This document shows positions 8,939 through 18,318 of a stretch of 64,000 nt of DNA, one piece after another. The translations under genes were made by a program, and so were the position numbers. The notes below the pieces were generated by a model. It ran no database searches. It was not told the origin of the DNA and saw nothing but the letters and a program-made list of their open reading frames with translations. Within the stretch, counting starts at the first letter, position 1; the number at the start of each line of letters is the position of its first letter. The stretch spans positions 1 through 64,000 of the forward strand of contig DASVZA010000044.1 of the NCBI GenBank assembly GCA_036391875.1, read 5' to 3'. Source of the DNA: Parasulfuritortus sp036391875. GTDB lineage: Bacteria > Pseudomonadota > Gammaproteobacteria > Burkholderiales > Thiobacillaceae.

Positions 8939-11341
8939 ATGAGCGAGAACCACAACTCCATCGAAGGCGAGATCGTCGAAACGACCGAGGATGAATCCTT
9001 GCAGTCCGCGATCGGGCTGCCGGCCCAGACCCTGCCGACCACCATTCACCTGCTGCCCATGACCGAGAAGCCGTTTTTCCCGGCCCAGACCCTACCGCTG
9101 GTCATGAACCAGGGGCCCTGGATGGAGACAGTGAAGCAGATCGGCGAGACGGCTCATCATCTGGTCGGCCTGGTATTGGTCCACGGTGAAAAGTCGGACG
9201 ATGCTCAGCCCGAGGACTTCTATTCGGTCGGGACCCTGGTCCGGGTGCATCATCCGATGCATTCCGACGGCAAGATCCAGTTCATTGCCGAGGGCATCAC
9301 CCGTTTCAAGGTGGTGGAGTGGGTTTCCGGCAAACCGCCTTATTTCGCCCGGGTCGAATACCTGACTTCGCCTCGGCAGAACCACAGCGAGGAGATCAAG
9401 GCCTATGCCTTGGCCATCATCAACGCCATCAAGGAGTTGCTGCCACTCAACCCACTCTACTCGGAGGAGTTGAAGTTCTTCCTCAACCGCTTTTCACCCA
9501 ACGAACCGGACCTTTTGGCCGACTTCGCGGCAAGCCTGACTACGGCGCCGAAGGAAAAGCTGCAGGAAGTGCTGGAGGCCTCCAACCTGCGCCGGCGCAT
9601 GGAAAAGGTACTGGTGCTGATCAAGAAGGAACTGGAAGTCGCCAAGCTGCAGACCCAGATCCGCGAGCGGGTTGAGGAGAAGATGACCGAGCAGCAGCGC
9701 GAGTTCTTCCTGCGCGAACAGCTCAAGGCCATCCAGAAGGAACTAGGCATCGCCAAGGACGACCGGACGGCCGACCTCGAACTGTACACGGAACGGATCA
9801 AGAAGCTCACGCTGCCGCCCCACGCCGCCAAGAAGATCGACGAGGAGATGGGCAAGCTGTCGGCGCTGGAGCATGGCTCGCCCGAATACACGGTCACCCG
9901 CAACTATCTCGACTGGCTGACCAACCTGCCCTGGGGCAAGCACACCAAGGACAAGCTCAACCTGGAGCGGGCGCGCAAGATACTGGACCACGACCACGAC
10001 GGCCTGGACGACGTCAAGGAACGGATCATCGAGTTCCTGGCCGTGGGCACCATGCGCGGCGAGATTTCCGGCTCCATCCTGCTGCTGGTCGGCCCGCCCG
10101 GGGTCGGCAAGACCTCCATCGGCCGCTCCGTGGCCAATGCCCTTGGCCGCAAGTTCTACCGCTTCTCGGTCGGCGGCATGCGCGACGAGGCCGAGATCAA
10201 GGGCCACCGCCGCACCTACATCGGCGCCATGCCGGGCAAGTTCATCCAGGCGATCAAGGAAGTCGAGTCGGAAAACCCGCTCATCATGCTGGACGAGGTC
10301 GACAAGATCGGCGCTTCCTACCAGGGCGACCCGGCCAGCGCACTGCTCGAAGTGCTCGATCCTGAACAGAACCACGAATTCCTCGACCACTACCTCGACG
10401 TCCGCTTCGACCTGTCCAAGACCCTGTTCATCTGCACTGCCAACCAGCTCGACACCATCCCGGCGCCACTGCTCGACCGGATGGAGATCATCCGCCTGTC
10501 CGGTTACCTGACCGAGGAAAAGCTGGCCATCGCCAAGCACCATCTCTGGCCCAAGCAGTTGAAGAAGGCCGGCCTGACCCGCGGCCAGGTCAACATCACC
10601 GACGGCGCCATCCGCAAGATCATCGAGGGCTACGCCATGGAGGCCGGTGTCCGCCAACTGGAACAGCATCTCGGCAAGCTGATCCGCAAGGCAGCGGTGC
10701 AAATCGTCCGCCACGAAGCGGAAAAGGTGCACATCACCGCCGCCGACCTGGAACAGATGCTCGACCAGCCGGCTTACATCCGCGAGAAACCGCAAATCGG
10801 CATCGGCGTGGTCACCGGCCTGGCCTGGACCGCCCTGGGCGGCGCCACCCTGACCATCGAGGCGACCAAGGTCCACACCCTCAACCGCGGCTTCAAGCTG
10901 ACCGGCAAGCTGGGCGAGGTGATGCGCGAGTCGGCCGAGATTGCCTACAGCTACATCTCCAGCCACCTGAAGCAGTTCAAGGGCGACCCCAAGTTCTTCG
11001 ATGCCGCCTTCGTCCACTTGCACGTACCAGAGGGCGCCACGCCCAAGGACGGGCCGTCGGCCGGCATCACCATGGCCTCCGCGCTGCTCTCCCTGGCCCG
11101 CAACGAGAAGCTGCTCCGGCCGCTGGCCATGACCGGTGAACTGACCCTGACCGGCCAGGTGCTGCCGGTCGGCGGCATCCGCGAGAAGGTGATCGCGGCC
11201 AAGCGGGTCGGCATTTCGGAACTGATCCTGCCGGCCGCCAACCAGTCCGACTTCGACCGCCTGCCGGACTACGTCAAGGCCGGCCTGAGCGTGCATTTCG
11301 TCAAACACTACAAGGATGTTGCCCGGATCGTGTTCGCATGA
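8939..11341 (+). CDS. lon: ATP-dependent protease Lon
   Basis: The protein has 800 residues in the standard LonA layout: an N-terminal substrate domain, a coiled region around 190-260, an AAA+ domain with Walker A GPPGVGKT near residue 386, and a C-terminal serine protease domain. The catalytic Ser is in PKDGPSAGI near residue 707 and the catalytic Lys in GGIREKVIAAK near residue 750. It degrades misfolded and short-lived regulatory proteins. Confidence 0.98.
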   Translation: MSENHNSIEGEIVETTEDESLQSAIGLPAQTLPTTIHLLPMTEKPFFPAQTLPLVMNQGPWMETVKQIGETAHHLVGLVLVHGEKSDDAQPEDFYSVGTLVRVHHPMHSDGKIQFIAEGITRFKVVEWVSGKPPYFARVEYLTSPRQNHSEEIKAYALAIINAIKELLPLNPLYSEELKFFLNRFSPNEPDLLADFAASLTTAPKEKLQEVLEASNLRRRMEKVLVLIKKELEVAKLQTQIRERVEEKMTEQQREFFLREQLKAIQKELGIAKDDRTADLELYTERIKKLTLPPHAAKKIDEEMGKLSALEHGSPEYTVTRNYLDWLTNLPWGKHTKDKLNLERARKILDHDHDGLDDVKERIIEFLAVGTMRGEISGSILLLVGPPGVGKTSIGRSVANALGRKFYRFSVGGMRDEAEIKGHRRTYIGAMPGKFIQAIKEVESENPLIMLDEVDKIGASYQGDPASALLEVLDPEQNHEFLDHYLDVRFDLSKTLFICTANQLDTIPAPLLDRMEIIRLSGYLTEEKLAIAKHHLWPKQLKKAGLTRGQVNITDGAIRKIIEGYAMEAGVRQLEQHLGKLIRKAAVQIVRHEAEKVHITAADLEQMLDQPAYIREKPQIGIGVVTGLAWTALGGATLTIEATKVHTLNRGFKLTGKLGEVMRESAEIAYSYISSHLKQFKGDPKFFDAAFVHLHVPEGATPKDGPSAGITMASALLSLARNEKLLRPLAMTGELTLTGQVLPVGGIREKVIAAKRVGISELILPAANQSDFDRLPDYVKAGLSVHFVKHYKDVARIVFA

Positions 11342-11354
11342 CCGCTCACCCACG

Positions 11355-12179
11355 ATGATCGAAGCCGAACAGCAGGAACTCGACGTTGCCCCGCCGGTTG
11401 CCAGGGTGCTGGGCCAGGACTGGAGCGATCTGCCCCAGGACCTGTACATTCCGCCCGATGCGCTGGAGGTCATCCTAGACGCCTTCGAAGGCCCCCTCGA
11501 CCTGCTGCTCTGGCTGATCCGGCGCAACAACATCAATGTCCTGGACATCCCGATGGCGGACCTGACCCGCCAGTACGTGGAATACGTCGAGTTGATGCGC
11601 AAGCATCGGCTGGAACTGGCGGCTGACTATCTGGTCATGGCCGCCACCCTGATCGAGATCAAGTCGCGCATGCTGCTGCCTCGTCCGGAAAAGGTGGAAG
11701 AGGGCGAAGAACTCGACCCGCGGGCCGAGCTGGTGCGCCGCCTGCTGGAATACGAGCAGATGAAGCGCGCGGCCCAGAACCTCGATGGCGTTCCACTGTT
11801 GGGCCGTGACTTCCAGATGGTCACGGTCTATCTCGACCGCCTGGCGGTCAAGCGCCTGCCCCAGGTCAGCACCGACGATCTGATGGCCGCCTGGGCCGAC
11901 ATCCTGAAGCGGGCCAAGATGAACACCCACCATAAGATCGGCCGCCAGGAACTGTCCGTGCGCGAACACATGAGCCGCATCCTTAAGACCCTTCAGGAGA
12001 TCGGCCACGCCCTGTTCACCGAATTGTTCCCGCACGAAGCCGGCCGGCCGGAATTGGTGGTAACCTTCCTCGCCCTGTTGGAACTGACCCGGGAACGCCT
12101 GGTCGACCTCACCCAGACCGAGCCTTTCGCCCCCATCTACGCCAGCCTAGCCCATGCCGCCGATCAACAACCTGGATGA
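11355..12179 (+). CDS. scpA: Segregation and condensation protein A
   Basis: The 274-residue kleisin of the SMC-ScpAB condensin contains the family segment FEGPLDLLLWLIRRNNINVLDI and a C-terminal winged-helix region ending in LLELTRERLVDL. I chose the ATG at 11355 (MIEAEQQ), 13 bases after lon; the frame is open further into lon but without a family-like start. The gene overlaps scpB by 26 bases. No smc gene is in the window. Confidence 0.95.
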   Translation: MIEAEQQELDVAPPVARVLGQDWSDLPQDLYIPPDALEVILDAFEGPLDLLLWLIRRNNINVLDIPMADLTRQYVEYVELMRKHRLELAADYLVMAATLIEIKSRMLLPRPEKVEEGEELDPRAELVRRLLEYEQMKRAAQNLDGVPLLGRDFQMVTVYLDRLAVKRLPQVSTDDLMAAWADILKRAKMNTHHKIGRQELSVREHMSRILKTLQEIGHALFTELFPHEAGRPELVVTFLALLELTRERLVDLTQTEPFAPIYASLAHAADQQPG

Positions 12180-12720
12180 CGCCAAGACCGTACTCGAAAC
12201 GGTGCTGCTCAGCACCAGCGAACCATTGACGCTGAACGAGCTGAAGCGCGTGTTCGAGGACGAGCTGAACGCCGATTTCCTGCGCATCGCCCTGGAGGAA
12301 CTGCGCCAGGAATGGCAGGGCAAGGGCGTCGAACTGACCTTGGTGGCCGATGGCTGGCGCTTCCAGACCAAACCCGACTACCAGCACTACGTCGACCGCC
12401 TCAACCCGGAAAAACCGCCCAAATACTCCCGCGCCGTACTGGAAACCTTGTCGATCATCGCCTATCGTCAACCTGTAACCCGGGGCGATATCGAGGAGAT
12501 CCGCGGCGTGACCGTGAACAGCCAGATCGTCAAGACGCTCGAGGATCGAGGCTGGATCGAGGTGGTGGGACACAAGGAGGTACCGGGGCGGCCGGCCCTG
12601 TTTGCGACCACCAAGCAGTTCCTGAGCGACCTCGGCCTGAGGGCGCTGTCCGAGCTGCCCGCCTTGCCCGAGATGGCCAAGGAAACCCTGTTCGCCGAGC
12701 TGCCCGAAGCGGGCGAATAA
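12154..12720 (+). CDS. scpB: Segregation and condensation protein B
   Basis: The 188-residue protein has two winged-helix domains. Visible family motifs are ETVLLSTSEPLTLNELKRVF at the N-terminus, then LETLSIIAYRQPVTRGDIEEIRGV and the C-terminal wing GRPALFATTKQFLSDLGL. It binds ScpA and completes the condensin regulatory subcomplex. The start lies inside the scpA end, so translation is coupled. Confidence 0.96.
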   Translation: MPPINNLDDAKTVLETVLLSTSEPLTLNELKRVFEDELNADFLRIALEELRQEWQGKGVELTLVADGWRFQTKPDYQHYVDRLNPEKPPKYSRAVLETLSIIAYRQPVTRGDIEEIRGVTVNSQIVKTLEDRGWIEVVGHKEVPGRPALFATTKQFLSDLGLRALSELPALPEMAKETLFAELPEAGE

Positions 12721-12747
12721 GCGCAAAAAATTTAGGAAAACAACAAC

Positions 12748-13644
12748 ATGCCCAGATTTTCATTCCTCGGGCGTCCGCTCAAGGTCGATCCGGACGTCGC
12801 GAGCCAATCGGAGAAACTGCACAAGATGCTGGCAGGGGCCGGGCTCGGCTCGCGCCGCGACATGGAAACCCTGATCGAATCCGGCGCCGTCACCATCAAT
12901 GGCCGGATCGCCAAGGTCGGCGACCGGGTGTCGCCGGGCGACACGGTCAAGGTGAACGGCCGACCGATCGGGCTGACCTGGGAAAAGTCGCTGCCGCGCG
13001 TCCTGCTGTATCACAAGCCCGAGGGCGAGATCGTTTCCCGAGACGATCCGGAAGGCCGCCCGTCGGTATTCGCCGCGCTGCCCAGGCTGAAGGGCCAGCG
13101 CTGGATATCGGTCGGCCGGCTGGACTTCAATACCGAGGGCCTGCTGATCTTCACCACCAACGGCGAACTGGCCAACCGGCTGTCCCATCCGCGCTACGAG
13201 GTCGAGCGTGAATACGCCGTCCGGGTACTGGGCGAGCTGACCCAGGAGCAGATGGACACCCTGACCGGCGGGGTCGAACTGGAGGATGGCACGGCCTATG
13301 TCGAAAGCATCTTCGCCGCCGGCGGCGAAGGCGCCAACCAGTGGTATCAGCTGGTCATCAAGGAGGGCCGCAACCGCGAAGTCCGTCGCCTGTTCGAGGC
13401 CCTGGGTCTGACGGTCAGCCGCCTGATCCGGGTCCGCTTCGGCCCGATCGCCATGCCGCCCAAGCTGAAACGCGGCATGCAGATGGAACTGACCGACGAT
13501 CAGGTCGCCGACGTGTTGAAGTGGTGCGAACTGGACGTGCCCAAGACGCCGAAAACCAAGACCACCGGACGCAAGATCGAAGTCCAGAAGAAGGCCGCCC
13601 ACCCTTACCGGCGGCGCATGGCCAGGACCGACAAGTCGGATTAG
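12748..13644 (+). CDS. rluB: 23S rRNA pseudouridine synthase B (RluB-type)
   Basis: The 298-residue protein has an N-terminal S4 RNA-binding domain (LGSRRDMETLIESGAVTINGR) followed by the RsuA/RluB catalytic domain. The catalytic Asp is in GRLDFNTEGLLIF near residue 126, and KEGRNREVRRLFEALG is the second family block. The tail is lysine- and arginine-rich. RluB modifies U2605 of 23S rRNA. Position directly after scpB matches the conserved scpA-scpB-rluB order of proteobacteria. Confidence 0.92.
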   Translation: MPRFSFLGRPLKVDPDVASQSEKLHKMLAGAGLGSRRDMETLIESGAVTINGRIAKVGDRVSPGDTVKVNGRPIGLTWEKSLPRVLLYHKPEGEIVSRDDPEGRPSVFAALPRLKGQRWISVGRLDFNTEGLLIFTTNGELANRLSHPRYEVEREYAVRVLGELTQEQMDTLTGGVELEDGTAYVESIFAAGGEGANQWYQLVIKEGRNREVRRLFEALGLTVSRLIRVRFGPIAMPPKLKRGMQMELTDDQVADVLKWCELDVPKTPKTKTTGRKIEVQKKAAHPYRRRMARTDKSD

Positions 13645-13671
13645 GCGATCTCCGGTTTGCGGGCCGGCCTG

Positions 13672-13694
13672 CCTGCCGCCCGCTGGGCGGCAGG
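13672..13694. terminator. Strong hairpin between convergent genes
   Basis: CCTGCCGCCC (13672-13681) pairs perfectly with GGGCGGCAGG (13685-13694) over a 3-base loop. It sits in the 83-base gap between the ends of rluB and the channel-like gene. There is no T-run on either side, so intrinsic termination is possible but not shown. Confidence 0.35.
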
Positions 13695-13727
13695 ATGGCG
13701 TTCAAGATCGGGCCGGCCGCCCGAAAA

Positions 13728-14396
13728 TCATTTCTTTTGTTCGAGGTGGTCGGCGATGACCTTGGCCGCCCAATCCCGTGCGCCCAGTCCGAAGGCGATA
13801 GCAAAGGCCAGGCCGACCGCGCCGAAGGCGATGATGAAGGCGGCGGTGAGCAGTTCGTTGGCGATCTGCAGTTGCTCCATGGCCATGAAGAAGACGAAGA
13901 CCATCATGGCGTATTCGGAGAAGGTCGACACGGTCAGCGCGCCGGAGAACTCGACGTTGCTGAGCCAGGCGAAGACCAGGCGGTTGATGAAGCGGGCCAG
14001 GATGGTGCCGAACACCAGCACCAGGATCGAGACGATCACGTTGGGGATGTAGAGCACGACCTTGTTGAACAGGTCGGCCACCATCTGCAGTCCGAGCGAA
14101 TTGGCCACCGTGACGATCATCAGCAGGATGATCATCCAGTAGGCCAGGTTGCCGAGCAGGGCGGCGATCGACACCTCCATCTCGGCATGTTTAAGGAAGG
14201 TCTCCAGGCCGGACTTTTCGGTTGCCCGATCGAACTTGAGCAGGACCAGTAGGCGCATGATGCCGGTCCGGGCCAGCTTGGCCAGCATCCAGCCCAGGAT
14301 GAGCACTGCGATGGCGATCAGCAGCCTGGGCAGGAAGCCGACGACCTCGGCCAGCGAGGTGGACAGCGACGACAGAAAGATATCGATTTGATCCAT
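13728..14396 (-). CDS. Conserved TM-helix (mechanosensitive-channel-like) membrane protein
   Basis: This 222-residue protein has four to five hydrophobic helices and repeated segments of the kind FLPRLLIAIAVLILGWMLAKLAR and VLYIPNVIVSILVLVFGTILARF, typical of the TM_helix repeat family related to MscS. The soluble MscS beta and C-terminal domains are absent, so it is either a short channel-like protein or a membrane scaffold. It faces rluB and lies 29 bases downstream of prmB in the same direction. Confidence 0.75.
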   Translation of the reverse strand: MDQIDIFLSSLSTSLAEVVGFLPRLLIAIAVLILGWMLAKLARTGIMRLLVLLKFDRATEKSGLETFLKHAEMEVSIAALLGNLAYWMIILLMIVTVANSLGLQMVADLFNKVVLYIPNVIVSILVLVFGTILARFINRLVFAWLSNVEFSGALTVSTFSEYAMMVFVFFMAMEQLQIANELLTAAFIIAFGAVGLAFAIAFGLGARDWAAKVIADHLEQKK

Positions 14397-14424
14397 TTTT
14401 GTACTCCGAGCAGTTGATTCCTGG

Positions 14425-15315
14425 TTATATATCCTCTCGCCGGACCAGGAACAGCGTGTCTTCGCCGCCTTCCAGTTCCGGCCAGATGAATTCGATGTGC
14501 GGGAAGGCCGCTTCCAGCGCCTCCCGGTTGTGGCCGATCTCGACCGCCAGCAGGCCCCCCGGATTCAGATGCTTCGGGGCCTCGCGCAGGATGACCCGGA
14601 CCGCATCCAGGCCATCGGCCCCGGAAGCCAATGCCAGTTCCGGTTCATGGCGGTATTCCTGCGGCAAGGCGGCCATGGAGGGCGCGTCGACATAGGGCGG
14701 ATTGGACACGATCAGGTCGTAGGTCTTGCCACCCAGGCCGGCGAACAGGTCGGAATGGACCAATTGGACGCGATCGTTCAGGCCGTAGTCGTCGACGTTT
14801 TCCTGCGCCACCGCCAAGGCCTCCGGCGACAGGTCGACGGCATCGACCTCGGCGTCGGGGAAGGCCAGTGCGGTCAGGATCGCCAGACAGCCGGAGCCGG
14901 TGCACAGGTCGAGCGCGGAGCCGACCTGCTCGGGTGTTTCCAGCCAGGGATCGAACTGTTCCAGGATCAGCGGCGCCAGGAAGGAGCGGGGCACGATCAC
15001 CCGCTCGTCGATCTTGAACCGGTAGCCCTGTAGCCAGGCTTCGCCAGTGAGATAGGCGGCCGGTATTCGCTGTTCCACGCGGCGGCGCAGGACGTCAGCC
15101 AGACGGCGATTCTCGGCGGGCAGCAAGCGGGCGTCCAGGAAGGGCTCCAACTGGTCCAGCGGCAGGTGCAGGGTGTGCAGGATCAGGTAGGCGGCCTCGT
15201 CGTAGGCATTGAGGCTGCCGTGGCCGTAGGCCAGGCCGGCTTCGTGGAAGCGGGACACGGCGAAACGCAGCCAGTCCCGTACGGTGGACAGCTCGCGCAG
15301 GGCGGAATCAAACAT
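14425..15315 (-). CDS. prmB: Ribosomal protein L3 N5-glutamine methyltransferase
   Basis: The 296-residue class I SAM-dependent methyltransferase has the SAM loop ALDLCTGSGCLAI and the glutamine-methyltransferase signature NPPYVD. The N-terminal helical domain (LRFAVSRFHEAGLAYGHG) is the PrmB type rather than the PrmC type. Its ATG overlaps the end of dapE by 8 bases. Confidence 0.93.
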   Translation of the reverse strand: MFDSALRELSTVRDWLRFAVSRFHEAGLAYGHGSLNAYDEAAYLILHTLHLPLDQLEPFLDARLLPAENRRLADVLRRRVEQRIPAAYLTGEAWLQGYRFKIDERVIVPRSFLAPLILEQFDPWLETPEQVGSALDLCTGSGCLAILTALAFPDAEVDAVDLSPEALAVAQENVDDYGLNDRVQLVHSDLFAGLGGKTYDLIVSNPPYVDAPSMAALPQEYRHEPELALASGADGLDAVRVILREAPKHLNPGGLLAVEIGHNREALEAAFPHIEFIWPELEGGEDTLFLVRREDI

Positions 15316-16444
15316 CGAGCAAATTCTCCAGGGTGCGCCGGTAGATGTCGGCCAGTTGCTTCAATTCGTCCAGGCCGACGCTTTCGTCGATCTGGTGGAT
15401 GCTGCGGTTGATCGGGCCGAATTCAACCACCTCGTTGCAGATGTCGGCGATGAAGCGGCCGTCGGAAGTGCCGCCGGTAGTGGACAGCTCGGCCTCGACT
15501 CCGGTTGCCTCGCGGATGGCGGCCGACAGGGCGTCGACCAGCTTGCCGCGCGGCGTCAGGAAGGGCTTGGCGCCAACCTCCCAGTCGATGTCGTATTCCA
15601 GGCCGTGCCGGTCGAGGATCGCGTGCACGTGTTTCTGCAGGCTTTCGACCGTGCTGGCCGTGGAAAAGCGGAAATTGAAGACGATGTCGACATGGCCCGG
15701 CACCACGTTGGTCGCGCCGGTGCCGCCGTGGATGTTGGATATCTGCCAGGTCGTCGGCGGAAAGTATTCGTTGCCTTCGTCCCATACCGTGCCGGCCAGC
15801 TCGGCGATGGCCGGCGCCGCCAGGTGGATGGGATTCTTGCACTTCTGCGGATAGGCGATGTGGCCTTGCACGCCCCTCACCGTCAGGCGGCCGTGCAGCG
15901 AGCCGCGCCGGCCGTTCTTCATGGTGTCGCCGAACGCCTTGGCGCAGGTCGGTTCGCCGACGATGCAGTAGTCGAGCCGCTCCTTGCGCATGGCGAGACG
16001 TTCGACCACCCGGACGGTACCCTCCACGGCCGGGCCTTCCTCGTCCGAGGTGATCAGCCAGGCGATGCTGCCGGGATGGTCCGGATGACGGGCGACGAAA
16101 TCCTCGACCGCCGCCAGGAAGGCGGCCACCGAGCCCTTCATGTCGGCCGTGCCGCGGCCGTATAGCCGGCCGTCGCGCTGGGTCGGGGTGAATGGATTGT
16201 TGGTCCAGCGCTCAAGCGGACCGGTCGGCACCACGTCGGTATGTCCAGCGAAGCAGACCAGCGGCGCCGCCGCGCCGCGTCGGGCCCACAGGTTGCTGAC
16301 CCCGTCGCTGTTGAGCCGCTCGATGTGGAAGCCGAGCGGGACGAGCTTTTCCGCCAGCCAATCCTGGCAGCCGGCATCCTCCGGCGTGATGGAATTGCGG
16401 CCGACGAGCGCCTCGGCGTAGGCGATGACGGAGCTCTGGCTCAT
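15308..16444 (-). CDS. dapE: Succinyl-diaminopimelate desuccinylase
   Basis: The 378-residue M20-family metalloenzyme hydrolyses N-succinyl-LL-diaminopimelate in lysine and cell-wall synthesis. Visible zinc-site motifs are FAGHTDVVPTG, YGRGTADMKGS and TSDEEGPA with the catalytic Glu pair; TGGTSDGRF is conserved near the C-terminus. It overlaps the upstream ArsC-like gene by ATGA and prmB by 8 bases, so the three form one operon. Confidence 0.96.
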   Translation of the reverse strand: MSQSSVIAYAEALVGRNSITPEDAGCQDWLAEKLVPLGFHIERLNSDGVSNLWARRGAAAPLVCFAGHTDVVPTGPLERWTNNPFTPTQRDGRLYGRGTADMKGSVAAFLAAVEDFVARHPDHPGSIAWLITSDEEGPAVEGTVRVVERLAMRKERLDYCIVGEPTCAKAFGDTMKNGRRGSLHGRLTVRGVQGHIAYPQKCKNPIHLAAPAIAELAGTVWDEGNEYFPPTTWQISNIHGGTGATNVVPGHVDIVFNFRFSTASTVESLQKHVHAILDRHGLEYDIDWEVGAKPFLTPRGKLVDALSAAIREATGVEAELSTTGGTSDGRFIADICNEVVEFGPINRSIHQIDESVGLDELKQLADIYRRTLENLLDV

Positions 16445-16788
16445 TTGGCGAAGAACTCCACGTATTCGGGTTCCTTGAAGCCGATCAGATAGCGGCCGTC
16501 GCGTTCCAGGATGGGGCGCTTGATGACGCTGGAATTCTCCCGCATCACGGCCAGGGCGGAGTCGATGTCCGCGACCTGGGCCTTGCGCTCGTCCGGCAAC
16601 TTGCGCCAGGTGGGGCCGTTGCGGTTGACGAGCGGCTCCCAGCCGCGGCTTTGCATGAGGGATTCCAACATCGCCTCGGGCACGCCTTGTTTCTTGAAGT
16701 CGTGGAATTCGTAGGCTTGGCCGTTTTCCTCGAGCCAGGTACGTGCCTTTTTCACGGTACTGCAGTTGGGAATGCCGTAGAGTTTCAT
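16441..16788 (-). CDS. ArsC/Spx-family (YffB-like) reductase-like protein
   Basis: The 115-residue thioredoxin-fold protein begins MKLYGIPNCSTVKKARTWLEE. It has a single Cys in the position of the ArsC/YffB active site, and RPILERDGRYLIGF near the end. Members next to dapE are common in proteobacteria, but the substrate is unknown; arsenate reduction is not implied. I chose the ATG at 16788, where family members start. Confidence 0.85.
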   Translation of the reverse strand: MKLYGIPNCSTVKKARTWLEENGQAYEFHDFKKQGVPEAMLESLMQSRGWEPLVNRNGPTWRKLPDERKAQVADIDSALAVMRENSSVIKRPILERDGRYLIGFKEPEYVEFFAK

Positions 16789-16827
16789 GGCAAACTCGTC
16801 GTTATGTAACAAGCTGCTATTCTAACC

Positions 16828-17280
16828 GTGTTCAGCCGCCTCAAACCTCTACCGCCCGCTGTAAATATCCGCCCCGCAGACTGGCTGGCGGATGCCCCGG
16901 CGATCGCCGCGATCCGCCGGACGGTGTTCATTGACGAGCAGTCCGTGCCGGAAGAGCTGGAATGGGAAGAGATCGACGCGGCCTGCACATGGTTCTTGGC
17001 CCAGCATGGCGACGAATCGGTGGCGATCGTCCGCCTGACGCCCGCGGGCCGCATCGGCCGGATGGCAGTGCTTGAAGGCTGGCGCGGGCAAGGCATCGGC
17101 TCCCACCTGCTGGCCGCGGCGCTGGCGGCGGCCCGGCAAGCCGGCCTGCCCAGTGTCGAACTGCATGCCCAAAGCCATGCGCTCGGCTTCTATGCACGGT
17201 TCGGTTTCGCCGTGGCCGGTCCGGAGTTCGACGAGGCGGGCATACCGCACAGACACATGACATTGCATTTTTCGAGGTAA
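16828..17280 (+). CDS. GNAT-family N-acetyltransferase
   Basis: The 150-residue protein contains the ElaA-like N-terminal pattern RRTVFIDEQSVPEELEWEEID and the acetyl-CoA loop LEGWRGQGIGSHLL, followed by HAQSHALGFYARFGF. The acceptor is unknown. It is divergent from the ArsC-like gene with only 39 bases between the start codons, and 4 bases separate it from ispF. Confidence 0.85.
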   Translation: MFSRLKPLPPAVNIRPADWLADAPAIAAIRRTVFIDEQSVPEELEWEEIDAACTWFLAQHGDESVAIVRLTPAGRIGRMAVLEGWRGQGIGSHLLAAALAAARQAGLPSVELHAQSHALGFYARFGFAVAGPEFDEAGIPHRHMTLHFSR

Positions 17281-17284
17281 TCGA

Positions 17285-17764
17285 ATGGATATCCGCATCG
17301 GCCACGGTTTCGACGTACATGCCTTCGCCGAAAATAGAAAACTCATCATCGGCGGCGTCGAGATTGCCCATGAACGCGGCCTGCTCGGCCACTCCGACGC
17401 CGACGTGCTGCTCCACGCCATCTGCGACGCCTTGCTCGGCGCCGCCGGCCTGGGCGACATCGGCCGCCACTTCCCGGACAGCGATTCGCGCTACAAGGGC
17501 ATCGACAGCCGGGAGCTGCTGCGCCACGTCCAGGGCCTGCTGAAAGAGCGGGGCTGGCAGATCGGCAATGTCGATGCCACGATCATCGCCCAGGCGCCGA
17601 AGATGGCGCCCCATATCGCGGCCATGCGGGCCAACATCGCCGCCGACCTGGAAACGTCCGCCGAGGCGGTCAACGTCAAGGCCACGACCACCGAGCGGCT
17701 GGGCTTCGCCGGCCGGGGCGAAGGCATCGCGGCCGAAGCGGTATGCCTGATCGCGAAGGCCTGA
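17285..17764 (+). CDS. ispF: 2-C-methyl-D-erythritol 2,4-cyclodiphosphate synthase
   Basis: The 159-residue enzyme of the MEP isoprenoid pathway has the metal-binding motif RIGHGFDVHAF and the signature HSDADVLLHAICDALLGA, plus the C-terminal TTTERLGFAGRGEG. It forms the cyclic diphosphate from CDP-methylerythritol phosphate. ispD, its frequent partner, is not adjacent; a GNAT gene precedes it and thpR overlaps its end by 22 bases. Confidence 0.97.
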   Translation: MDIRIGHGFDVHAFAENRKLIIGGVEIAHERGLLGHSDADVLLHAICDALLGAAGLGDIGRHFPDSDSRYKGIDSRELLRHVQGLLKERGWQIGNVDATIIAQAPKMAPHIAAMRANIAADLETSAEAVNVKATTTERLGFAGRGEGIAAEAVCLIAKA

Positions 17765-18318
17765 AACCGGCCCGCGTATTCCTGGCCTTGTGGCCGGACG
17801 ACACAGTGCGCAGCCGGCTCGCCGCCGAGGGCCGCAAACTGCACAAGACCCTGTCCGGCAAGATGAGCCGCACCGATACCATCCATCTGACGCTGGTGTT
17901 CATCGGCCCTTTGGCCGCTGATCGCCTGACGGAACTGAAAAATGCGCTGTATTCGGTCGCGGCACCTCGCTTCGAGGTCGTGTTCGACCAGGCACAGTGC
18001 TGGTCGCACAACCGGATCGGCTTCCTTGCCCCGCAGCAACCGCCGCAAACCTTGTTCGAACTGGTCGCTGAATTGGAAAAGGTCCTGGATGGGTTGGGAG
18101 TCCCCTACGACCGCCGCCCCTACACGCCGCACATTACCCTGATCCGCAAGGCGGACTGCCCAAAAAAGAACCCGGCCGAAGGCCGGGTTCCTGTCTCGCC
18201 CGAGTGGGGCGATTTTGCGCCGATCGAATGGTCGGCCGACAACTTCGTACTCGTCGAATCGGTGCTCTCTGCCGAAGGTTCCGCCTATCGGCTGGTGGAG
18301 CGATTCGCGCTGTCATAG
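17743..18318 (+). CDS. thpR: RNA 2',3'-cyclic phosphodiesterase (2H family)
   Basis: The 191-residue protein carries the two HxT motifs of the 2H phosphoesterase fold, HLTL near residue 47 and HITL near residue 130, with ARVFLALWPDD at the N-terminus. ThpR hydrolyses 2',3'-cyclic phosphate ends of RNA. Its coding sequence contains a perfect terminator hairpin for the opposite strand at 18162-18190, encoding part of the linker KKNPAEGRVP. Confidence 0.92.
   Translation: MPDREGLKPARVFLALWPDDTVRSRLAAEGRKLHKTLSGKMSRTDTIHLTLVFIGPLAADRLTELKNALYSVAAPRFEVVFDQAQCWSHNRIGFLAPQQPPQTLFELVAELEKVLDGLGVPYDRRPYTPHITLIRKADCPKKNPAEGRVPVSPEWGDFAPIEWSADNFVLVESVLSAEGSAYRLVERFALS
18162..18190 (-). terminator. Rho-independent terminator embedded in thpR, acting on the opposite strand
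   Basis: On the minus strand, GAACCCGGCC, loop TTC and GGCCGGGTTC (18190-18168) form a perfect 10-bp stem followed by six T (18167-18162). It lies 123 bases beyond the stop of the convergent host-attachment gene, inside the thpR reading frame. Confidence 0.8.
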
